The notes under the pieces: model-generated | The model's database searches: none | Told to the model about the DNA's origin: nothing | Seen by the model: the letters and a program-made list of their open reading frames with translations, nothing else | Part shown: positions 1-7,838 of the stretch, piece by piece | Numbering within the stretch: the stretch's first letter is position 1 | How the letters are laid out: the number at the start of each line of letters is the position of its first letter | Position numbers and translations under genes: made by a program | Assembly: GCA_003154025.1 (NCBI GenBank) | Contig: PMCE01000102.1 | Location: 1 to 30,434, forward strand | Source: Syntrophaceae bacterium | GTDB taxonomy: Bacteria; Desulfobacterota; SM23-61 | Direction of reading: 5' to 3' | Length of the DNA: 30,434 nucleotides

Positions 1-273
1 CTGGCGGCATTCTTCAACCCGCAAAACTACGCCATCTATTCCCTGGAGGTTCCCGAAAAGCTCGTCGCCCAGGGAATCCCCAGCCCGTGGGAGTTTCCGT
101 GTTTGGTCCACCGGGAGGACGGGGAAGAGGAATTTCTCTGGGGAGCCACTTTCAAGATCATTCAAACTTTCTTCCAGATCGTTTTCCGTTTTTCCTTGCC
201 CTCACCGGATGGGCGCGAAGTCATCCGCAGGCCTTTAGCCCCTAATTATTTAACGGGCAGAGAAGGGCTGTGA
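1..273 (+). CDS. C-terminal fragment of a Nudix-like hydrolase (5' partial)
   Basis: Frame 1 is open from the window edge to a TGA at 271-273, giving the last 90 residues of a protein whose start lies outside. The segment contains phrases such as FLWGATFKIIQTF, which resembles the WGATARIL-type helix near the end of CoA-pyrophosphatase-like Nudix domains. The Nudix box itself is not visible because the N-terminal part is missing, so the family call rests on weak local similarity. It is followed by a 314-base gap holding the liv promoter, so it is probably the last gene of a separate transcript. It could equally be another small alpha/beta enzyme. Confidence 0.4.
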   Translation: MAAFFNPQNYAIYSLEVPEKLVAQGIPSPWEFPCLVHREDGEEEFLWGATFKIIQTFFQIVFRFSLPSPDGREVIRRPLAPNYLTGREGL

Positions 274-311
274 TCACCGATAAACGATGAAAACCCGGGA
301 TCTTTTTCCTC

Positions 312-341
312 TTGACATAAAAAAATCATATAAACTATAGT
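312..341 (+). promoter_or_regulatory. Sigma-70-like promoter of the liv operon
   Basis: A perfect TTGACA -35 (312-317) is followed by an 18-base spacer and TATAGT (336-341, five of six to consensus). The surrounding DNA is AT-rich, unlike the flanking coding DNA. The start of transcription would be near 348, about 240 bases before livH. Confidence 0.65.
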
Positions 342-360
342 TCGTTGTTAGCAGATTTTG

Positions 361-376
361 TTTTACCAGGGTAAAA
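361..376. promoter_or_regulatory. Operator-like dyad just downstream of the liv promoter
   Basis: TTTTACC (361-367) and GGTAAAA (370-376) form a perfect 7-base inverted repeat with a 2-base centre. It lies about 13 to 29 bases after the predicted transcription start, a common place for a repressor operator. The two-base centre makes a DNA-binding site more likely than an RNA hairpin. The regulator is not in the window. Confidence 0.4.
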
Positions 377-587
377 GGTGGAGGCTCGGGCGTTTGCTCT
401 TGGCGAGATTTCCGGCGAAGGTCTCATCCACCACCCGCGACGACACAGAATCCATAAGCGGCTAACTTCGCCCCCGTTGCGTCTGCCGGACCTCCTCTCA
501 AAAGTCACAAAGAGTGAAGAATTGCCGCACCCCTCCATCATGATTCGATGAATTCGGGCGGAAGGTAAGCACTTTGAGGAAAGGAAA

Positions 588-1475
588 ATGTTTATGGATG
601 CCTTAGCGTCTACCATTGTCATTCAAATTCTGCATGGCCTGGCCTACGGGATGCTCCTGTTCCTGGTCTCTTCCGGCTTGACTTTGGTCTTTGGCATGAT
701 GAGCGTTTTGAACCTGGCCCATGCCTCCTTCTACATGCTGGGAGCTTATTTCTCCTACCAGATGCTGAAGTGGGTCGGCAATTTCTGGGTCGGGTTGATC
801 ATCTGCCCGATCCTGGTCGCCTTCCTGGGAATCCTGATGGAGCGTTTCCTCCTGCGGCGGGTGCATGCGGGCGGCCACGTTCAGGAGTTCGTGCTCACCG
901 CGGGAATTGCCTTCGTGGTCGCGGAAGCGGTAAAGTGGATCTGGGGGACAGAACCTCTCCCCGTAGCCATCCCCGCGGCCCTTTCCGGGTCGCTCAACAT
1001 CATGGGAAATGTGTACCCGGCCTACCGCCTTTTCATCCTCTTTTTCTCCATCGTGGTCCTGGCCTTCATGGCCTACATCCTGATGAAGACCCGGCTGGGC
1101 ATTACGGTTCGCGCGGCGGTGGCGGACCGGGATATGGTCAGCGCCCTTGGGACGAACACCCCCTTTGTCTTCATGCTGGTCATGGGCATGGGGACCTGGC
1201 TGGCGGGGCTGGCCGGCGTCATCGCCGGACCCTTCATCAGCACCTACCCGGGCATGGCCGCGGAGATCCTGGTGGACTGTTTCGTGGTCACCGTCACCGG
1301 GGGATTGGGAAGCCTGGCCGGAGCGGTGGTCGCGTCCTTTCTCATCGGGCAGCTCTCCTCCTTCGGGATCCTTCTCATTCCGCGGTTCGCCATCGTTTTT
1401 GTCTTCCTGCTCATGGCCGTCGTCTTGATCATCAAGCCCGCCGGTCTCTTCGGGGAGAAGGGGAGGACCACATGA
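588..1475 (+). CDS. livH: LIV-type ABC transporter permease LivH
   Basis: This 295-residue hydrophobic protein is the first of two inner-membrane permeases of a branched-chain amino acid/amide-type (HAAT) ABC importer. About eight membrane segments are visible. The sequence has the usual LivH features: a GLTLVFGMMSVLNLAHASFYMLGAY segment-like start near residues 30-55 and a VTGGLGSLAGAVVASFLIG-like region near residues 235-255. Length matches the family. The ATG at 588 follows GAGGAAAGG at a workable distance; ATG at 594 is possible. The stop overlaps the livM start (ATGA at 1472-1475), implying translational coupling. The ligand cannot be read from the permease; many systems of this type in anaerobes import aromatic or other carboxylates instead of leucine. 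Confidence 0.9.
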   Translation: MFMDALASTIVIQILHGLAYGMLLFLVSSGLTLVFGMMSVLNLAHASFYMLGAYFSYQMLKWVGNFWVGLIICPILVAFLGILMERFLLRRVHAGGHVQEFVLTAGIAFVVAEAVKWIWGTEPLPVAIPAALSGSLNIMGNVYPAYRLFILFFSIVVLAFMAYILMKTRLGITVRAAVADRDMVSALGTNTPFVFMLVMGMGTWLAGLAGVIAGPFISTYPGMAAEILVDCFVVTVTGGLGSLAGAVVASFLIGQLSSFGILLIPRFAIVFVFLLMAVVLIIKPAGLFGEKGRTT

Positions 1476-2398
1476 AAACGAGAAGGGGAGCCCTGATCGC
1501 CGTCGTCCTTGCAGCCGTCTTCCTTCTTTTTCCTTTCTTCGCCCCCAAATTCCAGCTGCGCATGGTCACGGAGATTATCATTCTTACTCTCTTCGCCATG
1601 ACCTGGAAGATGATGCTCAACGAGGGAGGCATGTTCTCTTTCGGCCATGCGGTCTATTTTGGGTTGGGGGCCTACGCATCCGTGCTCGGGTGGCTGCATA
1701 TCCCCGGCCTCTCTTTCCTCAGCGGGATTCTTCTGGGGGCCCTGGTTTCAGCCGTGGTGGCCTTCATCCTGGGCGCCTTTTTGGTACGGATGAGCGGGAC
1801 TTATTTTGCCCTCCTGACCCTGGCCTTCAATCAGCTCATCTGGGCCATCGTGTGGAAATGGCGGGATGTAACCGGGGGCGACGACGGGCTGGGCAAATTC
1901 CCCAAGCCCGAGCTGTTCGGCCTCAACATGAAAAACCCGGTGACCTTCTATTATGTCGCGCTGGTCATCATCGGGGCCTGCCTCTATGTCTGCTGGTACT
2001 TTAGCAAGACTCCCATGGGGAACGTGGCCATGTCCATCAAATCCAATGAAGAGCGGGCCAAGTTCGTGGGGTTCAATGTTCAGGCCACGAAAATGATCTT
2101 TTTGACCTTCCTGGGATTCCTGGCGGGGATATCAGGGGCCCTCTATGCCCAGTTTCAGGAGTTCATCGCCACCAGCGTCATCGACGGAATGATGTCCACC
2201 AATGTCCTCTTCATGGCCTATATCGGCGGGACCAGTTTTTTCTGGGGTCCGATCATCGGTTCGGGGATCTTCGTCTACCTTTCGGAGTATCTGAGCAGCT
2301 TTACGGACCGGTGGGAGTTGATCCTGGGCCTGATTTTCATCGCCGTAGTCCTCTTTGCCCCTCAGGGAATCATAGGGCTCATCCGGAAGAAAAGCTAA
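1472..2398 (+). CDS. livM: LIV-type ABC transporter permease LivM
   Basis: This 308-residue protein is the second inner-membrane permease of the LIV importer. It begins at ATG 1472, overlapping the livH stop by four bases; the frame stays open far upstream inside livH, but that extension is a shadow. A basic N-terminus (MKTRRG) leads into about eight to ten membrane segments. Family phrases include GMFSFGHAVYFGLGAYAS near residues 50-67, RMSGTYFALLTLAFNQL near 106-122, GGDDGL near 134-139 and a FAPQGIIGLIRK end typical of LivM C-termini. It would pair with LivH in the membrane and be driven by LivG and LivF. Confidence 0.9.
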   Translation: MKTRRGALIAVVLAAVFLLFPFFAPKFQLRMVTEIIILTLFAMTWKMMLNEGGMFSFGHAVYFGLGAYASVLGWLHIPGLSFLSGILLGALVSAVVAFILGAFLVRMSGTYFALLTLAFNQLIWAIVWKWRDVTGGDDGLGKFPKPELFGLNMKNPVTFYYVALVIIGACLYVCWYFSKTPMGNVAMSIKSNEERAKFVGFNVQATKMIFLTFLGFLAGISGALYAQFQEFIATSVIDGMMSTNVLFMAYIGGTSFFWGPIIGSGIFVYLSEYLSSFTDRWELILGLIFIAVVLFAPQGIIGLIRKKS

Positions 2399-2410
2399 GG
2401 GAGGAAAACC

Positions 2411-3190
2411 ATGGCCGAAGCTGCCGGGAAGTCAGCGAATCCGATCCTGGAGTTGCAGGGCGTTTATAAAGATTTTGACGGCTTGGAAGTCCTCTTTGGG
2501 ATCAACATGGGTATCCAACAGGGAGAACGACATGCCGTCATCGGGCCAAACGGGGCGGGGAAAAGCACGATCTTCAACATCATAACCGGCAAGTATGTGC
2601 CCAGCAAAGGGAAGATTTTTTTCAAGGGTCAGGACGTCACCGGGACCTCTCCTTATAAGCTGAACCGCCGCGGGTTGGCCCGTTCTTTCCAGATCACCAA
2701 CATCTTCCGGACCATGACCGTTTTCCAGAACGTGCGCAACGCTATTCTCTCCAAGAACAAAATCCGTTACAACATGTTCTCCCGTCTGGACCGGATGAAG
2801 GATATCAACGAGCAGACCGAAAGGGTCCTGGAGCAGATCGGCCTTCTGGATCGAAAAGACGTGACTGCCGGATTGCTTTCCTACGGCCAGCAGAGGGCGC
2901 TGGAAATCGGACTTACGATCGCCACCGAGCCGGACCTGATTCTTCTGGACGAGCCCACGGCTGGAATGTCCTCCGAGGAGACCCGGGAGGCGGTCAAGCT
3001 CATCGGGCGGGTGACCCAGGGCAAAGCCCTGATCATCGTGGAGCACGACATGGAAGTCGTCTTCAGCCTTGCTGACCGTATTACGGTTATCTACTATGGA
3101 GAAGTGTTGGCCTCGGGCCCTCCAGATGAAATCCGGCAGAACCAGAAGGTGAAGGATGCCTACCTGGGGGAGGAGAAGGAGGAGGAATAG
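2411..3190 (+). CDS. livG: LIV-type ABC transporter ATP-binding protein LivG
   Basis: This 259-residue cytoplasmic ATPase powers the LivHM channel together with LivF. Walker A is GPNGAGKST at residues 45-53. The signature region reads LSYGQQRALEIG, with Y where most ABC proteins have G, which is normal for LivG. Walker B is LILLDEPTAGMS, followed by the EHDMEVVF switch histidine region. The C-terminal tail ending VKDAYLGEE is the LivG type. The start is ATG 2411 behind GGGAGGAAAACC, 12 bases after the livM stop. Confidence 0.92.
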   Translation: MAEAAGKSANPILELQGVYKDFDGLEVLFGINMGIQQGERHAVIGPNGAGKSTIFNIITGKYVPSKGKIFFKGQDVTGTSPYKLNRRGLARSFQITNIFRTMTVFQNVRNAILSKNKIRYNMFSRLDRMKDINEQTERVLEQIGLLDRKDVTAGLLSYGQQRALEIGLTIATEPDLILLDEPTAGMSSEETREAVKLIGRVTQGKALIIVEHDMEVVFSLADRITVIYYGEVLASGPPDEIRQNQKVKDAYLGEEKEEE

Positions 3191-3192
3191 AC

Positions 3193-3900
3193 ATGTTGCT
3201 GGAGATCAAAGAACTGAACACCTTCTACGAAGAGAGTCACATCCTTCAGGGGATTTCTTTGGGGATTGACACGGGAGAAATCGTCTGCCTCCTAGGACGA
3301 AACGGCGTGGGCAAGAGCACCACTCTCAAATCGATCATCGGCCTGGTCACGCCGCGATCAGGCGAGGTTCTCTTCAAGAGTCGGAATGTGGCGGGAATGG
3401 CCCCTCATGACATCGCCAAGTTGGGAGTGGGTTATGTCCCGGAAGAGCGGAGGATTTTCCCCACCCTCAGCGTCCGGGAGAATCTGATCATGGGGGTGAA
3501 ACCCGGACAGAAGAGTAACGGAGACGGCTGGACCATGGAGAAGGTGTACAAATACTTTCCGGGGCTGCAGGCCCGGGACAAGCAAAAAGGAGGATTCCTT
3601 TCCGGGGGCGAGCAGCAGATGCTTACCATTGCCCGGACCCTCATGGGGAATCCCCAAGTCCTGCTGATTGATGAACCCACCGAAGGACTCGCTCCGCTGA
3701 TCGTGAAGACGGTGGAACAGGTGATCCAGGATATCCACCAGCACAACATTCCCATCCTCCTGGTGGAGCAGAACATGCGCGTGGCCCTCCGTCTGGCCGG
3801 ACGGATCTACGTCATGTCCAAGGGCAAGATCGTCTTCCAGGGGACCAGCCAGGAGCTGAAGGAAGCTCATGAGGTGCGGGAGAAATATTTGGAAGTCTGA
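3193..3900 (+). CDS. livF: LIV-type ABC transporter ATP-binding protein LivF
   Basis: This 235-residue ATPase is the partner of LivG. It carries Walker A (GRNGVGKST, near residues 35-43), the signature LSGGEQQMLTIARTL, Walker B (VLLIDEPTEGLAP) and the LLVEQNMRVAL switch region, all typical of LivF. The start at 3193 lies two bases after the livG stop, behind GAGGAGG within the end of livG, so the two ATPases are probably translationally coupled. Length and order (H-M-G-F) match the family. Confidence 0.92.
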   Translation: MLLEIKELNTFYEESHILQGISLGIDTGEIVCLLGRNGVGKSTTLKSIIGLVTPRSGEVLFKSRNVAGMAPHDIAKLGVGYVPEERRIFPTLSVRENLIMGVKPGQKSNGDGWTMEKVYKYFPGLQARDKQKGGFLSGGEQQMLTIARTLMGNPQVLLIDEPTEGLAPLIVKTVEQVIQDIHQHNIPILLVEQNMRVALRLAGRIYVMSKGKIVFQGTSQELKEAHEVREKYLEV

Positions 3901-4033
3901 GCCGTAAGACGCAAAGAGGGGGGCATAGACTGAAGAAAGGAGGCCAAATCGAGGGTTTTCTCAATAACTGCTGTTTTATTGAAGTAGGTAGGCTGAATGG
4001 ATGGGGAGAAACGCGTCATGCGGATCATTTTTG

Positions 4034-4064
4034 GGGGGAATGTTGTTGGAACAACGATTCCCCC
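4034..4064 (+). other. Stable hairpin in the leader of the binding-protein gene
   Basis: GGGGGAATGTTGT (4034-4046) pairs with ACAACGATTCCCCC (4051-4064) with one bulged base and a four-base loop. It is followed by an A-run, not a T-run, so it is not a factor-independent terminator in either direction. It sits about 17 bases before the ribosome binding site AGGAGAG of the binding-protein gene. It may mark the 5' end of a processed, stabilised mRNA segment. Confidence 0.45.
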
Positions 4065-4093
4065 GATAAAAAAAAACAAAAGGAGAGAAAAAA

Positions 4094-5314
4094 ATGTTTT
4101 CTCTAAAATGGAAAGGCCTGATCGCGGTCATTTTTGGAGTGACGATTTTTATCGCTGGCCAGGCTTTGGCTGCTGACACGGTGAACATCGTCCAGATCGA
4201 CCCCATCTCCGGTCCCATGAAAAGCGTTGGGGACATGTCCGTTTGGGGTGTGCAATTTGCCGTCGATGAAATCAATGCGGCCGGTGGTCTCCTGGGGAAG
4301 AAAGTGAAAGTCATGCCCGAGGACAGTCAGCTCAAACCGGATGTGGCCGCGCGCAAGGCGACCAAGGCGATCATGCAGGATGAGGCCCAATTTATCTTTC
4401 AGCTTACCTCCACCGCAGTAGCCCAGGCGTTGATGGATGTGGCGGAGAAGAACAAGGTCATCTTTGTTAATTTCGGGGCCGAGTCCGATTTTCTCACGGG
4501 AAAAAACTTCACTAAGTATATGTTCCGCACCTGTTTTACCACCACCAACCGCGCACGCGCTTACGCGGAATTTTTCAAAACCAAACCCTGGCGGAAGTTC
4601 TATCTCATGAACCAGGATTATGCCTTTGGCCATGCAGTAGCTGATGATTTCAAGGCAGTTATGAAAAAAGAGATTCCGGACGCGAAAATCGTGGGAGAAG
4701 ATTTTGCCCCCATCGGGCACAAGGATTTTGGCCCGTACTTTACCAAGATTCTAGCCAGTGGAGCAGAGATCATCTTTACGGGAAACTACGGCGTAGACCT
4801 GGGAAACCTGTTAAAGCAAGGGGCCCAGCTGGGGGTCAAGGCTCGTTACGCCACCTACTTCATGGATGACGACGTTCAGCTTCCCGACATTGGCCTGGCT
4901 GCGGTTGGAAGTTTTGTCAACAGCACATATCTGCCAACGATCGACACTCCGCAAAATAAAGCTTTCTTGGAACGTTGGCATAAAAAGTTTAAGGACACCA
5001 ATCACCCCTGGCCGGCCGCGAATCTTGGGTATTCTTACAATGGGGCGATGTTCTTCTTCGAAGCGGTGAAGAAAGCTAACTCTTTTGATCCCGAGGCCAT
5101 CATCAAGGCTTGGGAGGGGATGGAATATAATAGTTTGGTCGGGAAGCAGATCATGCGCGCCTGTGACCATCAAATTATGATGCCCGGGCCCATCGGTGAA
5201 ATCCAGGCCAAGTCGGTGCTCTTCTCCTTCCCCTTCGCCGGGACGCCGGTGATGATTCCGATGGATAAAGTGGCTGTCCCGATCAAAGAGACGGGTAACT
5301 CAAGATGCAAATAA
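4094..5314 (+). CDS. LIV-type ABC transporter substrate-binding protein
   Basis: This 406-residue periplasmic protein belongs to the type 1 periplasmic binding fold used by LIV/HAAT importers. A signal peptide is clear: KWK near the N-terminus, a hydrophobic stretch and GQALA followed by a cleavage site near residue 26. The mature protein starts with a beta strand leading into DPISGPMKSVGDMSVWGVQFAVDEIN, the usual ligand-site region, followed by GGLLGKKVKV. The ATG at 4094 follows AGGAGAG. It lies 193 bases after livF, with a hairpin in the gap and a terminator after the gene, so it may be expressed more strongly than the rest of the operon. The ligand is unknown; LivK proper is one member of this broad family. 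Confidence 0.88.
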   Translation: MFSLKWKGLIAVIFGVTIFIAGQALAADTVNIVQIDPISGPMKSVGDMSVWGVQFAVDEINAAGGLLGKKVKVMPEDSQLKPDVAARKATKAIMQDEAQFIFQLTSTAVAQALMDVAEKNKVIFVNFGAESDFLTGKNFTKYMFRTCFTTTNRARAYAEFFKTKPWRKFYLMNQDYAFGHAVADDFKAVMKKEIPDAKIVGEDFAPIGHKDFGPYFTKILASGAEIIFTGNYGVDLGNLLKQGAQLGVKARYATYFMDDDVQLPDIGLAAVGSFVNSTYLPTIDTPQNKAFLERWHKKFKDTNHPWPAANLGYSYNGAMFFFEAVKKANSFDPEAIIKAWEGMEYNSLVGKQIMRACDHQIMMPGPIGEIQAKSVLFSFPFAGTPVMIPMDKVAVPIKETGNSRCK

Positions 5315-5340
5315 GGGAGTAAAGGGAAAGCATTCTGGCA

Positions 5341-5374
5341 GGGATGGGGAGGATTAACTTCCCATCCCTTTTTT
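5341..5374 (+). terminator. Factor-independent terminator of the liv operon
   Basis: GGGATGGG (5341-5348) pairs perfectly with CCCATCCC (5361-5368), and six T residues follow (5369-5374). It begins 26 bases after the stop of the binding-protein gene. Confidence 0.85.
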
Positions 5375-5450
5375 ATGCGCATAGCCCCCATAGACTGGCA
5401 AGCGCAGAGTTCAAGGATGAGGATATTTTCCCCGGGGGCGGGACGGCCTG

Positions 5451-5480
5451 TTGACATTTCACATGCGGAAGGATTATCTA
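5451..5480 (+). promoter_or_regulatory. Possible promoter of the hydroxyacyl-CoA dehydrogenase gene
   Basis: A perfect TTGACA -35 is paired with a weak TATCTA -10 at an 18-base spacing. Because a strong terminator lies upstream, the downstream gene needs its own promoter, which favours this site despite the poor -10. Confidence 0.35.
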
Positions 5481-5612
5481 TCTATAGAGAGGCTTGGAGA
5501 TTGGACTCCTTTGAACCCGCAGGGCAAAGGGGAAAGATGCTTAAAAACCTTGAATTTTTCAGCGATCTCTGGGGTTTAATTCTTATTTGCGAGAAAGGAG
5601 AGGGGAAAAGAA

Positions 5613-6509
5613 ATGGCAATTAAGAGAATCAGCGTCATCGGCCTGGGGACTTTGGGGACTCAGATTGCGATCCAGGCGGCTTACTATGGTTATGAGGTCC
5701 GCGGTTATGACCAGGACCCTCAGATCTTCCCGAAAACCATCCAGAAAATCAAAGGGATGATGAAGTTTCTGGGGAAAAATCCCACCATGGGCGCGGAAGA
5801 GTGGGAGAAGGGGGCCGGCAAGGTCAAGATGGCCAAAGACTTGGCCGAGGCGGTAAAGGATGGAGACTTGGTCATCGAGGTGGTACCGGAAGTCCTCGAA
5901 CTGAAGAGAAAAATCTGGGCCGAGATCGACTCCCTGGCCCCGAAAGGGGCTCTTCTAGCAACGAACAGTTCCTCGATTCCCGTCTCCCGGATCGAAAGCG
6001 CCACCCGACGCCCGGAGAAATGCCTCAACATCCATTTTTACATGCCGGCGGTCGGCTGGAACATCGTAGATGTGATGGGCGGGACCCAAACCCCTCCGGA
6101 AGTTCTGGAGACGGCCAAGCAATTCATCCGCTCCATCCAGTGCATTCCGCTCACCGTGAAAAAGGAGATCCTGGGCTTCTGCTTTAACAGCGTCTGGCGG
6201 GCGATTAAAAAGCAGACCCTTTATCTATGGGGTGAGGGGTTTGTCGACTTCCGGGATATCGACCGGGCTTGGCTGGTGATGTTTACTCCGACTCATGGAC
6301 CGTTTTTCCTGATGGATCTGGTCGGCCTGGACGTGGTTTACGATATCGAAATGTCCTACTACAATGAATCCAAGGACCCCAAGGATTATCCGCCGAAAGC
6401 GCTAAAGGAGAAGATCGATCGGAAAGAACTGGGGGTGAAAACCGGAAAGGGTTTTTACACCTATCCTAACCCGGAGTTCGGGCGTCCCGAATTTCTGAAG
6501 GGGAAATAA
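5613..6509 (+). CDS. 3-hydroxyacyl-CoA dehydrogenase family oxidoreductase
   Basis: This 298-residue cytoplasmic protein has the two-domain layout of short 3-hydroxyacyl-CoA dehydrogenases: an NAD-binding Rossmann fold with GLGTLG at residues 10-15, then a helical C-terminal domain ending GVKTGKGFYTYP. The family NSSSIP serine segment and the catalytic histidine (NIHFYMP) are present. Two positions differ from typical members: HFFNPV has become HFYMPA, and the glutamate of the usual VEVI segment is replaced by aspartate (VDVM). The start ATG 5613 follows GGAGAGGGG. It stands alone between a terminator and a convergent dnaJ. It probably oxidises a hydroxyacyl-CoA in beta-oxidation or aromatic-acid degradation, but the substrate may be unusual. 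Confidence 0.82.
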   Translation: MAIKRISVIGLGTLGTQIAIQAAYYGYEVRGYDQDPQIFPKTIQKIKGMMKFLGKNPTMGAEEWEKGAGKVKMAKDLAEAVKDGDLVIEVVPEVLELKRKIWAEIDSLAPKGALLATNSSSIPVSRIESATRRPEKCLNIHFYMPAVGWNIVDVMGGTQTPPEVLETAKQFIRSIQCIPLTVKKEILGFCFNSVWRAIKKQTLYLWGEGFVDFRDIDRAWLVMFTPTHGPFFLMDLVGLDVVYDIEMSYYNESKDPKDYPPKALKEKIDRKELGVKTGKGFYTYPNPEFGRPEFLKGK

Positions 6510-6530
6510 GGAACGGGCTGGTTCCGCCAA

Positions 6531-6600
6531 GATGGAATGATGGAATACTGGAGGAAAATCCTCCCATCATTCCATCTTTCCAATATTCCAGTATTCCATC
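6531..6600. repeat. Nested palindromic repeat between convergent genes (GGAATGATGG type)
   Basis: Two perfect 13-base inverted repeats interleave: GATGGAATGATGG (6531-6543) with its complement at 6564-6576, and GATGGAATACTGG (6539-6551) with its complement at 6588-6600. The element fills most of the gap between the two stop codons and ends four bases before the dnaJ stop codon. It could serve as a bidirectional transcription barrier. Confidence 0.7.
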
Positions 6601-6604
6601 GAGG

Positions 6605-7666
6605 TCAGTCTCCTTTTCCGTCGAGGGCGACGAACTCTTTGAGGAGTTCTTTTTGACGCTTGTTCAGCTTGGTGGGGACTTTGACCGCAACCTGGATATG
6701 CTGATCTCCTTTTCCGTACCCATCCAGATGAGTGATCCCCATGCCGCGCATGCTGAAGACCTGCCCGCTCTGGGTGCCGGGGGGAATGGTGAACTTTTTG
6801 GTTCCGTTCAGAGTGGGAACTTCAATTTCTTCTCCCAAAGCTGCCTGGGCGAAAGAGATGGGAATCTGGCAGAGAATATCATCCTCATGCCGTTCGAAAA
6901 AATCATGGGGCTCCACATGCAAGATAACATAGAGATCTCCCGGCCGACCGCTCCTCTCCCCCTCTCCCCCTTCTCCTGAAACCCTCAGACGGCTCCCCGA
7001 ATCGACTCCGGCTGGAATCTTCACCGGAATTTTTTTCGATTTTTTAACCTTCCCCGCGCCGCGGCAATCGGTACAGGGATGGGGAATGGAGAAGCCCTGG
7101 CCCCGGCAATGGGAGCAGGTAGTGCGCAGGGTGAAAAAACCTTGGGAGTGGCTAACCTGGCCGGTTCCTTTGCAGGAAGGGCAGGTTTCTCTCTTGGTAC
7201 CGGGTTGCATCCCGGACCCCTTACAGGTTCCACAGGTCTCCGGTCGTTCCAGCTCGATCTCCATCTCCTTACCCAAGGCCGCATCCATGAAGGAGATGGT
7301 GAGATCGTACCGAAAGTCAGGTCCTTTTCGGGGCCCCGCAGACCTGCGGCGCCCCGTGCCGAACCCAAAGAAATCCTCAAAAACGTCACTGAAGCTGGAG
7401 AAGATGTCTTCGAAGCCGGTAAAGCCCGAGAACCCCGTTCGGCTGAGGCCTTCGTGACCGTACCGGTCGTAAAGCTCGCGCTTCTGCGGGTCCCTGAGAA
7501 CCTCGTAAGCCTCAGAAGCTTCTTTGAACTTTTCCTCGGACGCTTTGTCTCCGGGGTTTCGGTCCGGATGATACTGGAGGGCTAACTGCCGGTAGGCTTT
7601 CTTAACCTCTGTCTCATTGGCGTTGCGGGGAACGCCAAGGATTTCGTAGTAATCTCTTTTCACCAT
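6605..7666 (-). CDS. dnaJ: Chaperone protein DnaJ
   Basis: This 353-residue type I J-protein stimulates the ATPase of DnaK and binds unfolded clients. The J-domain occupies about residues 1-70 with the HPD motif at residues 33-35. A Gly/Phe-rich stretch follows, including [16 protein letters not shown]. Four CxxCxGxG zinc-binding repeats lie around residues 145-205 ([32 protein letters not shown]). The C-terminal client-binding beta domains end the protein. It is slightly shorter than the usual 370-380. No dnaK or grpE is in the window, so this is a detached or second copy. It has its own promoter (7691-7718). Confidence 0.93.
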   Translation of the reverse strand: MVKRDYYEILGVPRNANETEVKKAYRQLALQYHPDRNPGDKASEEKFKEASEAYEVLRDPQKRELYDRYGHEGLSRTGFSGFTGFEDIFSSFSDVFEDFFGFGTGRRRSAGPRKGPDFRYDLTISFMDAALGKEMEIELERPETCGTCKGSGMQPGTKRETCPSCKGTGQVSHSQGFFTLRTTCSHCRGQGFSIPHPCTDCRGAGKVKKSKKIPVKIPAGVDSGSRLRVSGEGGEGERSGRPGDLYVILHVEPHDFFERHEDDILCQIPISFAQAALGEEIEVPTLNGTKKFTIPPGTQSGQVFSMRGMGITHLDGYGKGDQHIQVAVKVPTKLNKRQKELLKEFVALDGKGD

Positions 7667-7690
7667 TAATAAGGAGTCCTCCTGCGCAAA

Positions 7691-7718
7691 ATATTAGCAT
7701 TCTCATCGCTATTGTCAA
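7691..7718 (-). promoter_or_regulatory. Sigma-70-like promoter of dnaJ
   Basis: On the minus strand, TTGACA (7713-7718) is followed by a 16-base spacer and TAATAT (7691-7696), with TGC just before the -10, an extended -10 arrangement. No CIRCE-like heat-shock dyad was seen. AGGAGG follows about 11 bases before the start codon. Confidence 0.6.
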
Positions 7719-7838
7719 GCAGGACCATCCGGAAACACCGGAGGGAAACCGGAAGTATTTAGATTTCTATGAAGGAAAAGATACGCGGAAAGGAAAGATT
7801 GCCTCAAAGATACACTTACGGATCGAAAGCAAGGGGCA

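Larger units (their letters stand above)
274..587. other. Intergenic region: liv promoter, dyad and long leader
   Basis: This 314-base gap holds a sigma-70-like promoter (312-341), a 16-base dyad (361-376) and then about 210 bases of leader before livH. GGTGGA at 378-383 is complementary to TCCACC at 427-432, so the leader can fold. No known riboswitch class was recognised, and no short ORF with a good ribosome binding site stands out. Confidence 0.5.
5315..5612. other. Intergenic region before the hydroxyacyl-CoA dehydrogenase gene
   Basis: After the terminator at 5341-5374 the gap holds a TTGACA at 5451-5456 with a poor -10 candidate (TATCTA, 5475-5480). A 28-residue ORF at 5537-5623 starts behind AAGGGGAAAG and ends 11 bases inside the next gene. 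The short ORF matches no family known to me. Confidence 0.35.

Noticed and set aside
770..1471. Upstream extension of the livM frame inside livH
   Set aside because: The extension reads as low-complexity Gly/His/Pro/Arg sequence typical of an off-frame shadow; ATG 1472 gives the family length.
6531..6600. Short CRISPR array
   Set aside because: The units are inverted and overlapping, with no regular spacers and no cas genes.
7079..7585. Plus-strand frame opposite dnaJ
   Set aside because: It is an antisense shadow of the GC-rich dnaJ sequence with Gly/Pro-biased composition.
7719..7838. Open frame upstream of the DUF47 stop (gene remnant)
   Set aside because: A plus-strand frame is open here, but it has no start or recognisable domain and runs antisense into the DUF47 gene.
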